The translations under genes and the position numbers were made by a program. Shown here piece after piece: positions 52,821 through 61,276 of a stretch of DNA of 64,000 bases (the first letter of the stretch is position 1; each line of letters opens with the position of its first letter). The stretch comes from Sporolactobacillus kofuensis (GTDB lineage: Bacteria; Bacillota; Bacilli; Bacillales; Sporolactobacillaceae), in assembly GCF_024125425.1 (NCBI RefSeq), contig NZ_JAMXWN010000002.1, positions 248,001 to 312,000 on the forward strand. Direction: 5' to 3'. The notes below the pieces were generated by a model. The model saw only the letters and a program-made list of their open reading frames with translations, did not search any database and was not told where the DNA came from.

Positions 52821-53540
52821 GTGAAAAATAGTTATTGCTTCGTAGTCTATGGAACCTATGCCCTATTTACCGATCCGCTAACCAAAATTGGGGGAGAAAA
52901 GTCGACCTATCAAATCCCAACCTATCAAGCGCTAAAAGGCATTGCTGAAAGTATTTATTGGAAGCCAACAATCATCCATTATATTGACTCAATCCGCGTG
53001 CTTCATACGATCCGAATGGAAACGAAAGGTGTGCGGCCGATTGAATACAGTGGGGGAAATACATTGGCTAATTATACTTATTTAAAAGAACCGAGATACA
53101 TGGTACAAGGTCACTTTGAATTTAATATGAACCGCCCCGATCTTGCAGCAGACCGTAATGATGGCAAACATTTTAGTATTTTTCAACGCTCGTTGAAGGC
53201 TGGGGGGCGTAGGGATATTTTCTTAGGAACACGTGAATGTCAGGGTTATGTCGAACCTTGTACCTTTGATAAGGAAAAAGGAGACTATGACCAAATTGAT
53301 GAGGTACATTTTGGCACGATGGTGCATGGCATTTCGTACCCTGATGAGACCGGAAAAGATGAATTATCCGTGCGATTATGGCGACCGGTAATGAAAAATG
53401 GCATTATCCATTTTCTCCGCCCCGAATCCTGTACCTTAGTTAGAACAATAAGCAAAATGCAGGCCAAACATTTTGAACTTTCATCGATTCAAACAGCAGA
53501 CGCACTCCTGTTTGAACTTGAAAGGGGGGGAACGAGATGA
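52821..53540 (+). CDS. cas5c: Type I-C Cas5 (Cas5c/Cas5d), crRNA-processing endonuclease
   Basis: A RAMP-family protein of 239 aa. In type I-C it replaces Cas6, cutting the pre-crRNA at the repeat and capping the 5' handle of the crRNA in Cascade. [24 protein letters not shown] at the N-terminus is family-typical. GTG 52821 follows GGAGGTG. The 185-nt gap after cas3 is the largest within the locus and may hold an internal promoter. It overlaps cas8c by 4 nt. Confidence 0.93.
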   Translation: MKNSYCFVVYGTYALFTDPLTKIGGEKSTYQIPTYQALKGIAESIYWKPTIIHYIDSIRVLHTIRMETKGVRPIEYSGGNTLANYTYLKEPRYMVQGHFEFNMNRPDLAADRNDGKHFSIFQRSLKAGGRRDIFLGTRECQGYVEPCTFDKEKGDYDQIDEVHFGTMVHGISYPDETGKDELSVRLWRPVMKNGIIHFLRPESCTLVRTISKMQAKHFELSSIQTADALLFELERGGTR

Positions 53541-55468
53541 GCTGTTTTCTCAATTTATATGAAACCTATGAGGCAAATCAGCATGTTGTCGGAAGGGAAG
53601 AAGTGAGAAATGGGAAAAGCTATACACTTTTACCTATTTCTCATACGACACAAACAGCTCATATCGAAGTTACAGTCACTAAAGATGGAAATTTTCATAC
53701 TGCAGAACTCATTACAAATAAGAACGAACGCGAAACGGTTATCCCCTGTACGGAGGCTTCGGCAAGCAGGGCAGGTTCTGTGATTGCTCCTTATCCGCTT
53801 CACGACAAACTGAGTTATGTTGCAGGAGACTATGTCACTTTTGGAGGAAAAGTAAAGGATGATAAAGATCAACCCTTTACACATTATATTGAGCAACTCA
53901 GACAATGGGCGGAATATTCGTTTACTTGCCCGCAAATTAATAGCATCTACCTGTATTTAAAAAAGGGACAGCTGATTAGCGACTTAGTCAGTGAACGGAT
54001 TCTGTGGCTTGATGAACAAGGAAAATTAATTGATAAATGGAACGATCAATACAAATCTGTTTGCGAGGGAAAAAAGCCAGAAATTTTTACGATTGCTTCA
54101 GGCGGCCAGTATAGTGCATTTATTCGTTTTAATGTGTATGCACATGATGCGGACTCACCGATCACACCGAAAGTTTGGGCAAATCCAGACATCTATAATT
54201 CTTTTATTAATTTCTACAATCAGCAGCTAGGCAAAAAGGATATCTGTTATGTAACCGGGAGTTTACTTCCATTTACAGAAAAACATGCTAATAAAATTAG
54301 AAACTCCGGTGATAAGGCAAAGCTGATCTCCGCCAATGACACGAATGGCTTCACTTTTCGTGGACTTTTTGAGACTAGCCATGAAGCAGCGAACATCAGT
54401 TATGACGTATCACAAAAAGCACATAATGCATTAAAGTGGCTGATTCGCCGGCAAGGGAAAATAATTGATAATCGAGTATTTCTTGTCTGGGCAGTGTCCG
54501 GCGATACATTGCCGAATCCGGAAGATGACTTTTTTGATCTCGCCCAATTAACCAATGATCAAAATCCAGAGGTTGACCAATCAGCTTTTACCGACCAGGC
54601 ATTTGCTGAGCAATTTAGAAGAGCAATCACAGGATATCAAAATGACCTGACTCATGTCAGTGAAGTTAATATTCTCATCCTTGATTCAGCGACAACTGGA
54701 AGAATGGCGATTTTATATTATCGCAACATGCAAAAGGATGTTTATCTAAATAGTTTAAAAGAATGGCACGCTCAGTGTATTTGGAAGCATCGTTACATGA
54801 GAAAAAAAGACAGACAAGTTGTGAATTTTTACGGAGCGCCTTCAACTTTAGACATTGCTTACGCCGCCTACGGACCCAATGCAAATGAAAAAGTGATTAA
54901 AGAAATTATGGAGCGGATGCTTCCATGCGTTGTTGATCGGAGACATATTCCAAAAGATATCATAACTTCTGTTATTAATCGCGCGATACGTCCACTTGTT
55001 AAGGATCAATGGGAGTGGGAGAAAACGCTAAGTATTGCTTGCGCGTTAATTAATCGTCAAGAATTTGAACGAAAGAAGGGATTTACCGTGGCATTAAATG
55101 AACAAATAGATGATCGGAGTTACTTGTTCGGACGTCTTCTAGCTATTGCGGATGTGCTTGAACATCGGGCACTCAAATCAGAAGACTGGAGAATGAGCAA
55201 TGCCATGCGCTATATGAATGATTTTGCAAAACATCCGGAACGAACTTGGAAGATTATCCAAGCCAATCTGGTTCCATATCAGGCAAAGTTAGGCAGAGGT
55301 GGCTGGTATTTAACTCAGCTCATTGATCAAGTTGCATCAATGTTTCAAATAGAGGATTTTAATGATCGCCCATTAACAGGAAAATTTCTGCTCGGCTTTT
55401 ACAGTCAGCGCAATCAGTTGTATCCGAATAGGTTTGAAGAACCTGCTGTTGCACAATTGGAAAAATAA
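53537..55468 (+). CDS. cas8c: Type I-C Cascade large subunit Cas8c
   Basis: The Csd1-type large subunit of 643 aa, which recognises the PAM and helps R-loop formation. [20 protein letters not shown], the central [25 protein letters not shown] and the C-terminal [13 protein letters not shown] correspond to the Csd1 family. ATG 53537 follows GGGGGG and lies inside the cas5c stop (ATGA). The length fits the family. Confidence 0.92.
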   Translation: MSCFLNLYETYEANQHVVGREEVRNGKSYTLLPISHTTQTAHIEVTVTKDGNFHTAELITNKNERETVIPCTEASASRAGSVIAPYPLHDKLSYVAGDYVTFGGKVKDDKDQPFTHYIEQLRQWAEYSFTCPQINSIYLYLKKGQLISDLVSERILWLDEQGKLIDKWNDQYKSVCEGKKPEIFTIASGGQYSAFIRFNVYAHDADSPITPKVWANPDIYNSFINFYNQQLGKKDICYVTGSLLPFTEKHANKIRNSGDKAKLISANDTNGFTFRGLFETSHEAANISYDVSQKAHNALKWLIRRQGKIIDNRVFLVWAVSGDTLPNPEDDFFDLAQLTNDQNPEVDQSAFTDQAFAEQFRRAITGYQNDLTHVSEVNILILDSATTGRMAILYYRNMQKDVYLNSLKEWHAQCIWKHRYMRKKDRQVVNFYGAPSTLDIAYAAYGPNANEKVIKEIMERMLPCVVDRRHIPKDIITSVINRAIRPLVKDQWEWEKTLSIACALINRQEFERKKGFTVALNEQIDDRSYLFGRLLAIADVLEHRALKSEDWRMSNAMRYMNDFAKHPERTWKIIQANLVPYQAKLGRGGWYLTQLIDQVASMFQIEDFNDRPLTGKFLLGFYSQRNQLYPNRFEEPAVAQLEK

Positions 55469-55495
55469 AAAACGAAAAATAAGGGAGAAATCAAA

Positions 55496-56356
55496 ATGCC
55501 AGTACTTGATCATAAGATTGACTTTGCAGTTCTGTTGACGGTAATGAAAGCCAATCCAAATGGTGATCCACTTAATGGAAACCGCCCAAGACAAAATTAC
55601 GATGGTTATGGAGAAATATCTGATGTTGCGATTAAACGTAAGATTCGGAACCGACTTCAAGACATGGGAGAATCAATTTTTGTTCAATCCAATGATCGTC
55701 AAGAAGATGAATTTAATAGTTTGCGAGAACGCGCGGATGGTAATGAAGAACTAAAAGCTATATCTAAAGATAAAAAGAAAACGAATGACGATTATGCTGA
55801 AGTGGCCTGTAGGAGTTGGATCGATGTCCGTAGCTTTGGTCAAGTATTTGCCTTTAAAGGCGGATCAAGTAAAGGTGTTTCGGTCGGTGTGCGGGGACCA
55901 GTAAGTATTCAAACAGCTGTTAGTCTTGCACCGATTGACATATCTAGTATGCAAATCACAAAAAGTGTTAACTCGGAACCAGGGGAAGGTAAGGGTTCTG
56001 ACACAATGGGGATGAAGCATCGAGTTGATTTCGGTTTATATCGGTTTAATGGAAGTATTAATACTCAATTGGCTGAAAAAACAGGTTTCACCAGTGAAGA
56101 TGCCAAAAAAATAAAAGAAGCCTTGCTCTCTTTGTTTGAGAATGATGCATCCTCAGCTCGCCCTGAAGGAAGTATGGAAGTCTATAAAGTGTACTGGTGG
56201 GAACATAAAAATAAATTGGGGCAATATTCATCGGCTAAAGTGCATCATTCCCTTGAAGTAAAACCTGTAAACGACATACCGAAAAGACTGGGAGACTATG
56301 AGACCAGCCTTGAAAGACTTGACGGTCTGGATGTGGAAGTTATTGAAGGCAGATAA
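55496..56356 (+). CDS. cas7: Type I-C Cascade backbone Cas7
   Basis: The Csd2-type RAMP subunit of 286 aa that lines the crRNA in several copies. KIDFAVLLTVMKANPNGDPLNGNRPRQ (first part), DVRSFGQVFAF and GPVSIQTAVSLAPI are diagnostic. SD GGGAGA precedes ATG 55496. Its end overlaps the start of cas4. Confidence 0.95.
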   Translation: MPVLDHKIDFAVLLTVMKANPNGDPLNGNRPRQNYDGYGEISDVAIKRKIRNRLQDMGESIFVQSNDRQEDEFNSLRERADGNEELKAISKDKKKTNDDYAEVACRSWIDVRSFGQVFAFKGGSSKGVSVGVRGPVSIQTAVSLAPIDISSMQITKSVNSEPGEGKGSDTMGMKHRVDFGLYRFNGSINTQLAEKTGFTSEDAKKIKEALLSLFENDASSARPEGSMEVYKVYWWEHKNKLGQYSSAKVHHSLEVKPVNDIPKRLGDYETSLERLDGLDVEVIEGR

Positions 56357-57005
56357 CGAAGATGACTATTTAATGTTGTCCGGTATTCAGCATTTTCAAT
56401 TCTGCCGACGGCAATGGGCGCTAATTCATATTGAGCAACAATGGGAGGAAAATGTCCGAACTTTTGAAGGTCAAGTTTTGCATCGTAAAGCAGATCAGCC
56501 ATTTATTCGTGAAAAAAGAGGAGAAAAGCTCATTGTCCGTGCAATGCCTGTTCAATCTAGAAAACTAAGAGTTACAGGAATTTGCGATGTGGTTGAATTT
56601 GTGAACGACGAAGTTCATGGAGTTACGATTAATGGAATGGATGGAAAAGTCATTCCCATTCCCGTTGAATATAAACGTGGCAAGCCAAAAACAGATGATT
56701 CAGATCTTCTGCAACTAACGGCACAAGCATTATGTCTTGAGGAGATGCTCCTTTGTGACGTGAAACAAGGTTTTATTTTCTACAATGAACTTAAGCATCG
56801 CATATCTGTTCCATTTACAGATGAACTAAAAAACAAAGTTTATTCGATGATTTCAGAAATGCAGGATTATTATCGACGTCAATATACACCCAAAGTACGA
56901 ACAGGAAAATTTTGCATGAGTTGTTCACTTCAAAACATTTGTTTGCCTAAACTCATGCAAAAGCAATCTGTTAAGCGATATATTGAAGGGAATATCATTG
57001 AATGA
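56343..57005 (+). CDS. cas4: Cas4 exonuclease (type I-C)
   Basis: A RecB-like nuclease that trims prespacers and selects PAM-containing ends with Cas1-Cas2. The cluster-binding first Cys lies in FCRRQWA, the catalytic residues in EGQVLHRKAD and VEYKRGKP, and the last three Cys in FCMSCSLQNICLP. TTG 56343 gives 220 aa and a normal N-terminus (DYLMLSGIQHFQFCRR); ATG 56373 or an earlier frame start is possible. It overlaps cas7 by 14 nt and cas1 by 4 nt. Confidence 0.9.
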   Translation: MKADNEDDYLMLSGIQHFQFCRRQWALIHIEQQWEENVRTFEGQVLHRKADQPFIREKRGEKLIVRAMPVQSRKLRVTGICDVVEFVNDEVHGVTINGMDGKVIPIPVEYKRGKPKTDDSDLLQLTAQALCLEEMLLCDVKQGFIFYNELKHRISVPFTDELKNKVYSMISEMQDYYRRQYTPKVRTGKFCMSCSLQNICLPKLMQKQSVKRYIEGNIIE

Positions 57006-58033
57006 AGCGGCTGCTGAACACTTTATACGTCACTCAATCTGACACCTATCTTTCCCTTGATGGCGGTAATATTGTCCTTCAAAAAGATCAAGAAAAACTA
57101 GCTAGAATTCCACTTCACAACTTGGAAACAATAATCTCATTTGGATACACAGGTGCGAGCCCTGCGCTCATGGGGTACTGTGCAGAACATAACATTGCAC
57201 TCACTTTTTTTACAATGAATGGGCATTTCTTAGCGCGGGTAATAGGGAAGAGTAGAGGAAACGTCGTTCTTCGAAAAAAACAATATCGAGTTTCAGACGA
57301 CCTTACTGAATCATGCTTAATTTCTAGAAACTTCATTCTTGGAAAAGTATTTAATCACAAATGGATACTTGAACGCACCACACGTGATTATCCTTTACGA
57401 GTTAAAGTTCAACCATTTAAAGAAGCATCACAAGAGCTTACACGCATATTAAAGGACATTCGCGTTTGTAATGATTTAGAGCGATTAAGAGGGTTGGAAG
57501 GACAAGCTGCAACTATTTATTTCTCAATGTTTGATCAAATGATTTTGCAGCAAAAAGATCACTTCATTTTTCATGGTAGATCAAGAAGGCCACCTTTAGA
57601 CAATGTAAATGCAATGCTCTCATTCGCTTACACGTTATTGGCGAACGATGTGACTGCAGCTCTTGAAGGGGTAGGGCTGGATGCGTATGTTGGTTTTATG
57701 CATCGTGAGCGTCCGGGTCGTGCTTCTTTAGCCTTAGATTTGATGGAAGAATTGCGCGGTGTCTATGCAGATCGATTTGTTATTTCATTAATTAATAAGA
57801 GAATTTTGCATAATAACGATTTTTTGAAGAAGGAAAATGGCGCAGTGATCATGAACGAAGAAGCAAGAAGACTCTTCTTAAAAACATGGCAAACAAAAAA
57901 GCAAGAAACGTTGACCCATCCATTTCTAGGAGAGAAAATTTCGTGGGGTCTTGTTCCACACGTTCAAGCGCTGTTATTAGCCCGATTTTTACGAAATGAT
58001 CTAGATGAATATCCGCCATTTCTGTGGAAATGA
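57002..58033 (+). CDS. cas1: CRISPR integrase Cas1 (type I-C)
   Basis: The integrase for new spacers, a 343-aa protein. The metal-binding residues are present in RGLEGQAATIYF (Glu), YVGFMHRERPGRASLALDLMEELR (His, Asp) and the flanking helices. The N-terminal beta domain begins MKRLLNTLYVTQSDTYLSLD. It overlaps cas4 by 4 nt and precedes cas2 by 10 nt. Confidence 0.96.
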   Translation: MKRLLNTLYVTQSDTYLSLDGGNIVLQKDQEKLARIPLHNLETIISFGYTGASPALMGYCAEHNIALTFFTMNGHFLARVIGKSRGNVVLRKKQYRVSDDLTESCLISRNFILGKVFNHKWILERTTRDYPLRVKVQPFKEASQELTRILKDIRVCNDLERLRGLEGQAATIYFSMFDQMILQQKDHFIFHGRSRRPPLDNVNAMLSFAYTLLANDVTAALEGVGLDAYVGFMHRERPGRASLALDLMEELRGVYADRFVISLINKRILHNNDFLKKENGAVIMNEEARRLFLKTWQTKKQETLTHPFLGEKISWGLVPHVQALLLARFLRNDLDEYPPFLWK

Positions 58034-58043
58034 GGTGATAAAC

Positions 58044-58334
58044 ATGCTTGTTCTTATTACGTATGACGTGAGTACACTAACAAATGCCGGACAGAAACGC
58101 CTGAGAAAAGTATCAAAAATTTGTCAAAGATATGGACAACGAGTTCAAAATTCGGTATTTGAATGTGTTGTCGATACGACTCAATTCGCTCAACTAAAAG
58201 TTGAATTGTCTGAAGTCATCAATGAATCCACAGACAGTCTTCGTTTTTATCAGCTCGGTAAGAATTACAAAAATAAAGTTTGGCACATTGGGGCAAAGCC
58301 ATCAATTGATATAGAAGGAACTCTACTCTTCTAG
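58044..58334 (+). CDS. cas2: CRISPR-associated protein Cas2
   Basis: The small ferredoxin-fold partner of Cas1, 96 aa. LVLITYDVSTLTNAGQKRLRKVSKIC and QRVQNSVFEC match the family. ATG 58044 follows GAGGTG; the longer frame from 58005 lies inside cas1. It is the last cas gene; the leader and array follow. Confidence 0.96.
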   Translation: MLVLITYDVSTLTNAGQKRLRKVSKICQRYGQRVQNSVFECVVDTTQFAQLKVELSEVINESTDSLRFYQLGKNYKNKVWHIGAKPSIDIEGTLLF

Positions 58335-58512
58335 TGCGAACTTAATGTGCACATGATTTCTCAAGTTCCTTCGCACCAATAAACTGTAATTAATTTAATA
58401 CTGAATGTAATAAAAACGGAAGTTAGTTTACAACATTTCAAAATAATGCTATTAATGATGCGGAATTTAATAAAAAAACCAAAATTAGGGTTTATTTTTG
58501 TTAAAATCCGCT
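58335..58512 (+). promoter_or_regulatory. CRISPR leader
   Basis: A 178-nt AT-rich noncoding stretch between cas2 and the first repeat, expected to hold the array promoter and the integration anchor. An imperfect inverted repeat GTGCGAA...TTCGCAC lies at its beginning (about 58336-58376). Confidence 0.75.
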
Positions 58513-59211
58513 ATCGCATCCTACATGGATGCGTGGATTGAAATAGATGGAAATGGTTGAAACTCTTAAAGACTATACATCGCATCCTACATGGATGCGT
58601 GGATTGAAATAGCTTATCCATGACCAAGCCTCCTAAGCGATGTAATCGCATCCTACATGGATGCGTGGATTGAAATAGAATTAGAAAGAACAAGGTGGCA
58701 CGACCTTTTACTTATCGCATCCTACATGGATGCGTGGATTGAAATCAATACTTCCACTCGCCTTGTACCTCTTGTGCAAATCGCATCCTACATGGATGCG
58801 TGGATTGAAATCCCAACCGCTTTCGAGAATACCTTGCGCGATAATTATCGCATCCTACATGGATGCGTGGATTGAAATTTTAGTATCGTTTAAATAAACA
58901 AGTTGGAATGTTATCGCATCCTACATGGATGCGTGGATTGAAATTTTTGGCAATCCATGAACCTTTTTAGCGATATTATATCGCATCCTACATGGATGCG
59001 TGGATTGAAATACCTGAAATTAAAAAGGCTTTTGATATTATTAAATATCGCATCCTACATGGATGCGTGGATTGAAATATAAACTGCCCACTCACCATCC
59101 GAGTGTCTCAAATCGCACCCTACATGGATGCGTGGATTGAAATTGACTTAATGTACGATTTTGGTTTGACATATTTTTAATCGCATCCTACATGGGTGCA
59201 TGGATTTAAAT
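58513..59211 (+). CRISPR. Type I-C CRISPR array, 11 repeats and 10 spacers
   Basis: The 32-nt repeat starts ATCGCATCCTACATGGATGC and ends GTGGATTGAAAT, as in type I-C. Repeats start at 58513, 58579, 58645, 58714, 58780, 58847, 58913, 58980, 59047, 59112 and 59180. Spacers are 33-37 nt. Repeats 1-9 are identical. Repeat 10 has one change (GCACCC), and repeat 11 has three or more (GGGTGCATGG...TTTAAAT), marking the old trailer end. The repeat contains the inverted core GCATCC/GGATGC for the crRNA hairpin. The array lies in the cas orientation directly downstream of cas2. Confidence 0.97.
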
Positions 59212-59259
59212 TAATCAATCTCCTTTAAATTTTATAGCTTGGTACATTATTGCCGTTTT

Positions 59260-59600
59260 CGGTCGCAATAGGACAAACTCGTTACCTTTTTTGCAAGATG
59301 GACGTTTGGAGCTAGACCACAATCGAGCTGAACGTTCGATCTAGCACTTTGCGATGGAGTGAAAAAACTGGCTGTTCAGTAATACGCCTAAAGGTGCGGT
59401 AGCCAGCACCACCATTTACATTCTCCTCGAGACAGCGAAAGAAAACCGCCTGATTCCGTTTCAGTACCTTAACAGCAGTCTTATGATGAGGTTTTCGTTA
59501 ACTACTACCCTGGTCCGCAAATCTCCCTGACAGCTGCAAACTCTCTTCCCAATCATCAAAGATTGGGCCCACATCTTTGACTAGGTGTGGGCTATTTGAC
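59260..59600 (+). pseudogene. IS66-family transposase remnant, C-terminal
   Basis: The reading frames spell the C-terminal part of IS66 TnpC: FLQDGRLELDHNRAERSI, then a TAG, then KNWLFSNTPKGAVASTTIYI and LLETAKENRLIPFQYL. In-frame stops (at the TAG after ERSI and a TGA before KNWLF) and a frame shift destroy it. GTGTGGGCTATTTGACG at about 59586-59602 resembles the IS66 right end. Only this 340-nt tail remains, directly beyond the CRISPR trailer. Confidence 0.8.
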
Positions 59601-59611
59601 GCATACGCAGA

Positions 59612-59880
59612 ATGGTATCATTTTTCTTACCAACAGGTTTTTATAAAGGTGAAAAATATCAGAATGAGTGGGAATGGTCCTCCAGGATCACCGGGGATAT
59701 TGAAGAAAATAAGATAAACAGGGACTTCACTATAGAAAAAGCCAATGAGTAAAGTAAAGCCATGGTAATGTGACAGATGCTGCAAGCGAGGTACTTTGTT
59801 GTCATCACATTCGAGGAGGACCAGATCCCCGATGTAAGCGCTATGTCAATAATCTGCATCAAACTTTGCATAACAAAGTT
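59612..59880 (+). pseudogene. Unidentified decayed coding sequence
   Basis: One frame reads MVSFFLPTGFYKGEKYQNEW...IEKANE, TAA (59750), a few codons, TGA (59771), then QMLQARYFVVITFEEDQIPD and on. The protein-like composition on both sides of the stops in the same frame suggests a decayed gene. No family was recognised. Chance openness cannot be excluded. The rest of the stretch to 60018 shows nothing. Confidence 0.35.
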
Positions 59881-60018
59881 AAAAAAGTTGTATAGATGTC
59901 AATTAACCACTTTTTTAGAAAAAAGTACAGCTTTTTAAAAGATTATCATAAAGATCGTGTTCATAGTTGTTCATTGCGAAGAATCAAAGCGTTAACGAGC
60001 AAATGTTTAAAAAATAGT

Positions 60019-61095
60019 TTACAGAAGAATATTCTTTAATGCTTTAATTAATTTCTCTGATTCAGTTTTGTTTATTTTGTAATCAACTCGGGTTCCAGTT
60101 CTTTGAATAGAAACAAGACCGCCGTTAACAAGACTGTTCATGTGATGCGATACTGTCGCAGGCGTAAGATCAAATAAAGAAGCGATGTCTTTGCCGCATA
60201 ACGGTTGTTTACGAAGTGTTTTCAAAATTCCAAGACGTTTACTATCCCCTATTGCTTTTAGACGACTAACAACAATTTTGTCGCTTTGACTATACTTTTC
60301 AATCAATTCTCCAATTTCATTATATAGTACACCAATAAATATATATGTTCGGTTTGAATAACCATCCTCAATGATTTTTATTGCATTAAAGCATGCAATG
60401 GTAGGCATTTTAATTATTTGTTTTCCTGTTGTATCTCCAATGATATCCGAGATCAATTTGTTATTTTTTTCCAAGTCTAGATCAAAAAGCGCAAATTGTT
60501 TCAAAGGTCTCTTTAAATTCGAAAAATTTTGAACGGATTTTTCAACGAAATTAAGAAGTTGGTCCGTCAGTTTTTTAGCATGATACAAGGTGAGTATGCA
60601 AATCCATTTTTTGTAGTTTGTTGAGGGATATTGCCATAGATAATCTGTCAAATCAGAAACTCCATTAAGTGTTGCTAGATTTTCATAATCATCATTTAGA
60701 ATTTGAGAAATCATAAACTTTCTTTTCGTTAATTCCTCACCCTCTATCTGCTCATCGCTTTCAAAAGTTTGTCCATTTTTATTAAAGAGATAGAGGTGGA
60801 GTGCTAGAGACGTGTCGGCTGGTGATTCAACAGTAAAGAATTGTTGAAAAAGACTAAGAGAATCTAAAGGTTTGAATTTATCATATATATTTTCGCGTAT
60901 GTAATCGTATTCACTTTGAACAACATCAATTTGCTTGGAAAAAATATTCAAAGGAATATTATAATTGTCGCTTATCTCACGCATCATGTCCGTCGGTGAT
61001 TGCGGCTGATTTTGTGCTGTCAGGTAGCACTTTTCAAGAAAAAAAAGAAGATCGGTATCAAAAAACAAATCATTCTTTGTTACTCTGGGCATCAT
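60019..61095 (-). CDS. ArsR-type transcriptional regulator with long N-terminal domain
   Basis: A 358-aa protein whose last 90 residues form an ArsR winged helix (SRLKAIGDSKRLGILKTLRK, CGKDIASLFDLTPATVSHHM, NSLVNGGLVSIQRTGTRVDY). The first 250 residues are a helical domain of unknown ligand, as in a group of Firmicute ArsR-like regulators. There is no Cys-pair metal site. ATG 61095 or 61092 is the start. It is divergent from the protease gene, with a palindrome between them, so control of the protease is plausible. Confidence 0.82.
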   Translation of the reverse strand: MMPRVTKNDLFFDTDLLFFLEKCYLTAQNQPQSPTDMMREISDNYNIPLNIFSKQIDVVQSEYDYIRENIYDKFKPLDSLSLFQQFFTVESPADTSLALHLYLFNKNGQTFESDEQIEGEELTKRKFMISQILNDDYENLATLNGVSDLTDYLWQYPSTNYKKWICILTLYHAKKLTDQLLNFVEKSVQNFSNLKRPLKQFALFDLDLEKNNKLISDIIGDTTGKQIIKMPTIACFNAIKIIEDGYSNRTYIFIGVLYNEIGELIEKYSQSDKIVVSRLKAIGDSKRLGILKTLRKQPLCGKDIASLFDLTPATVSHHMNSLVNGGLVSIQRTGTRVDYKINKTESEKLIKALKNILL

Positions 61096-61156
61096 CGTTC
61101 TCCATCCTATTTGAAAGTAAATTAATCTTATCTTTTATTAAAGTAGAATTCAATAG

Positions 61157-61172
61157 TTAGATATACATCTAA
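61157..61172. promoter_or_regulatory. Palindromic operator candidate
   Basis: TTAGAT-ATAC-ATCTAA, a perfect 6-4-6 inverted repeat between the divergent ArsR-like and protease genes. Confidence 0.5.
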
Positions 61173-61276
61173 ATATTAATTAGACAAATATTGAAATATA
61201 GAGTTGATTATGATAAGGTTTTATTTATACAAAAATCTTTTATTAGCATTCTATTTTCAAGGGAGTGAAGAGATAC

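Noticed and set aside
58511-58875. Open frames on both strands through the CRISPR array
   Set aside because: They consist of the translated 32-nt repeat (MDAWIEI or THPCRMR motifs) and are not genes.
59659-59871. Minus-strand 70-codon frame with hydrophobic composition
   Set aside because: It is opposite the decayed plus-strand frame, lacks an SD, and its hydrophobicity is what the complement of charged codons gives.
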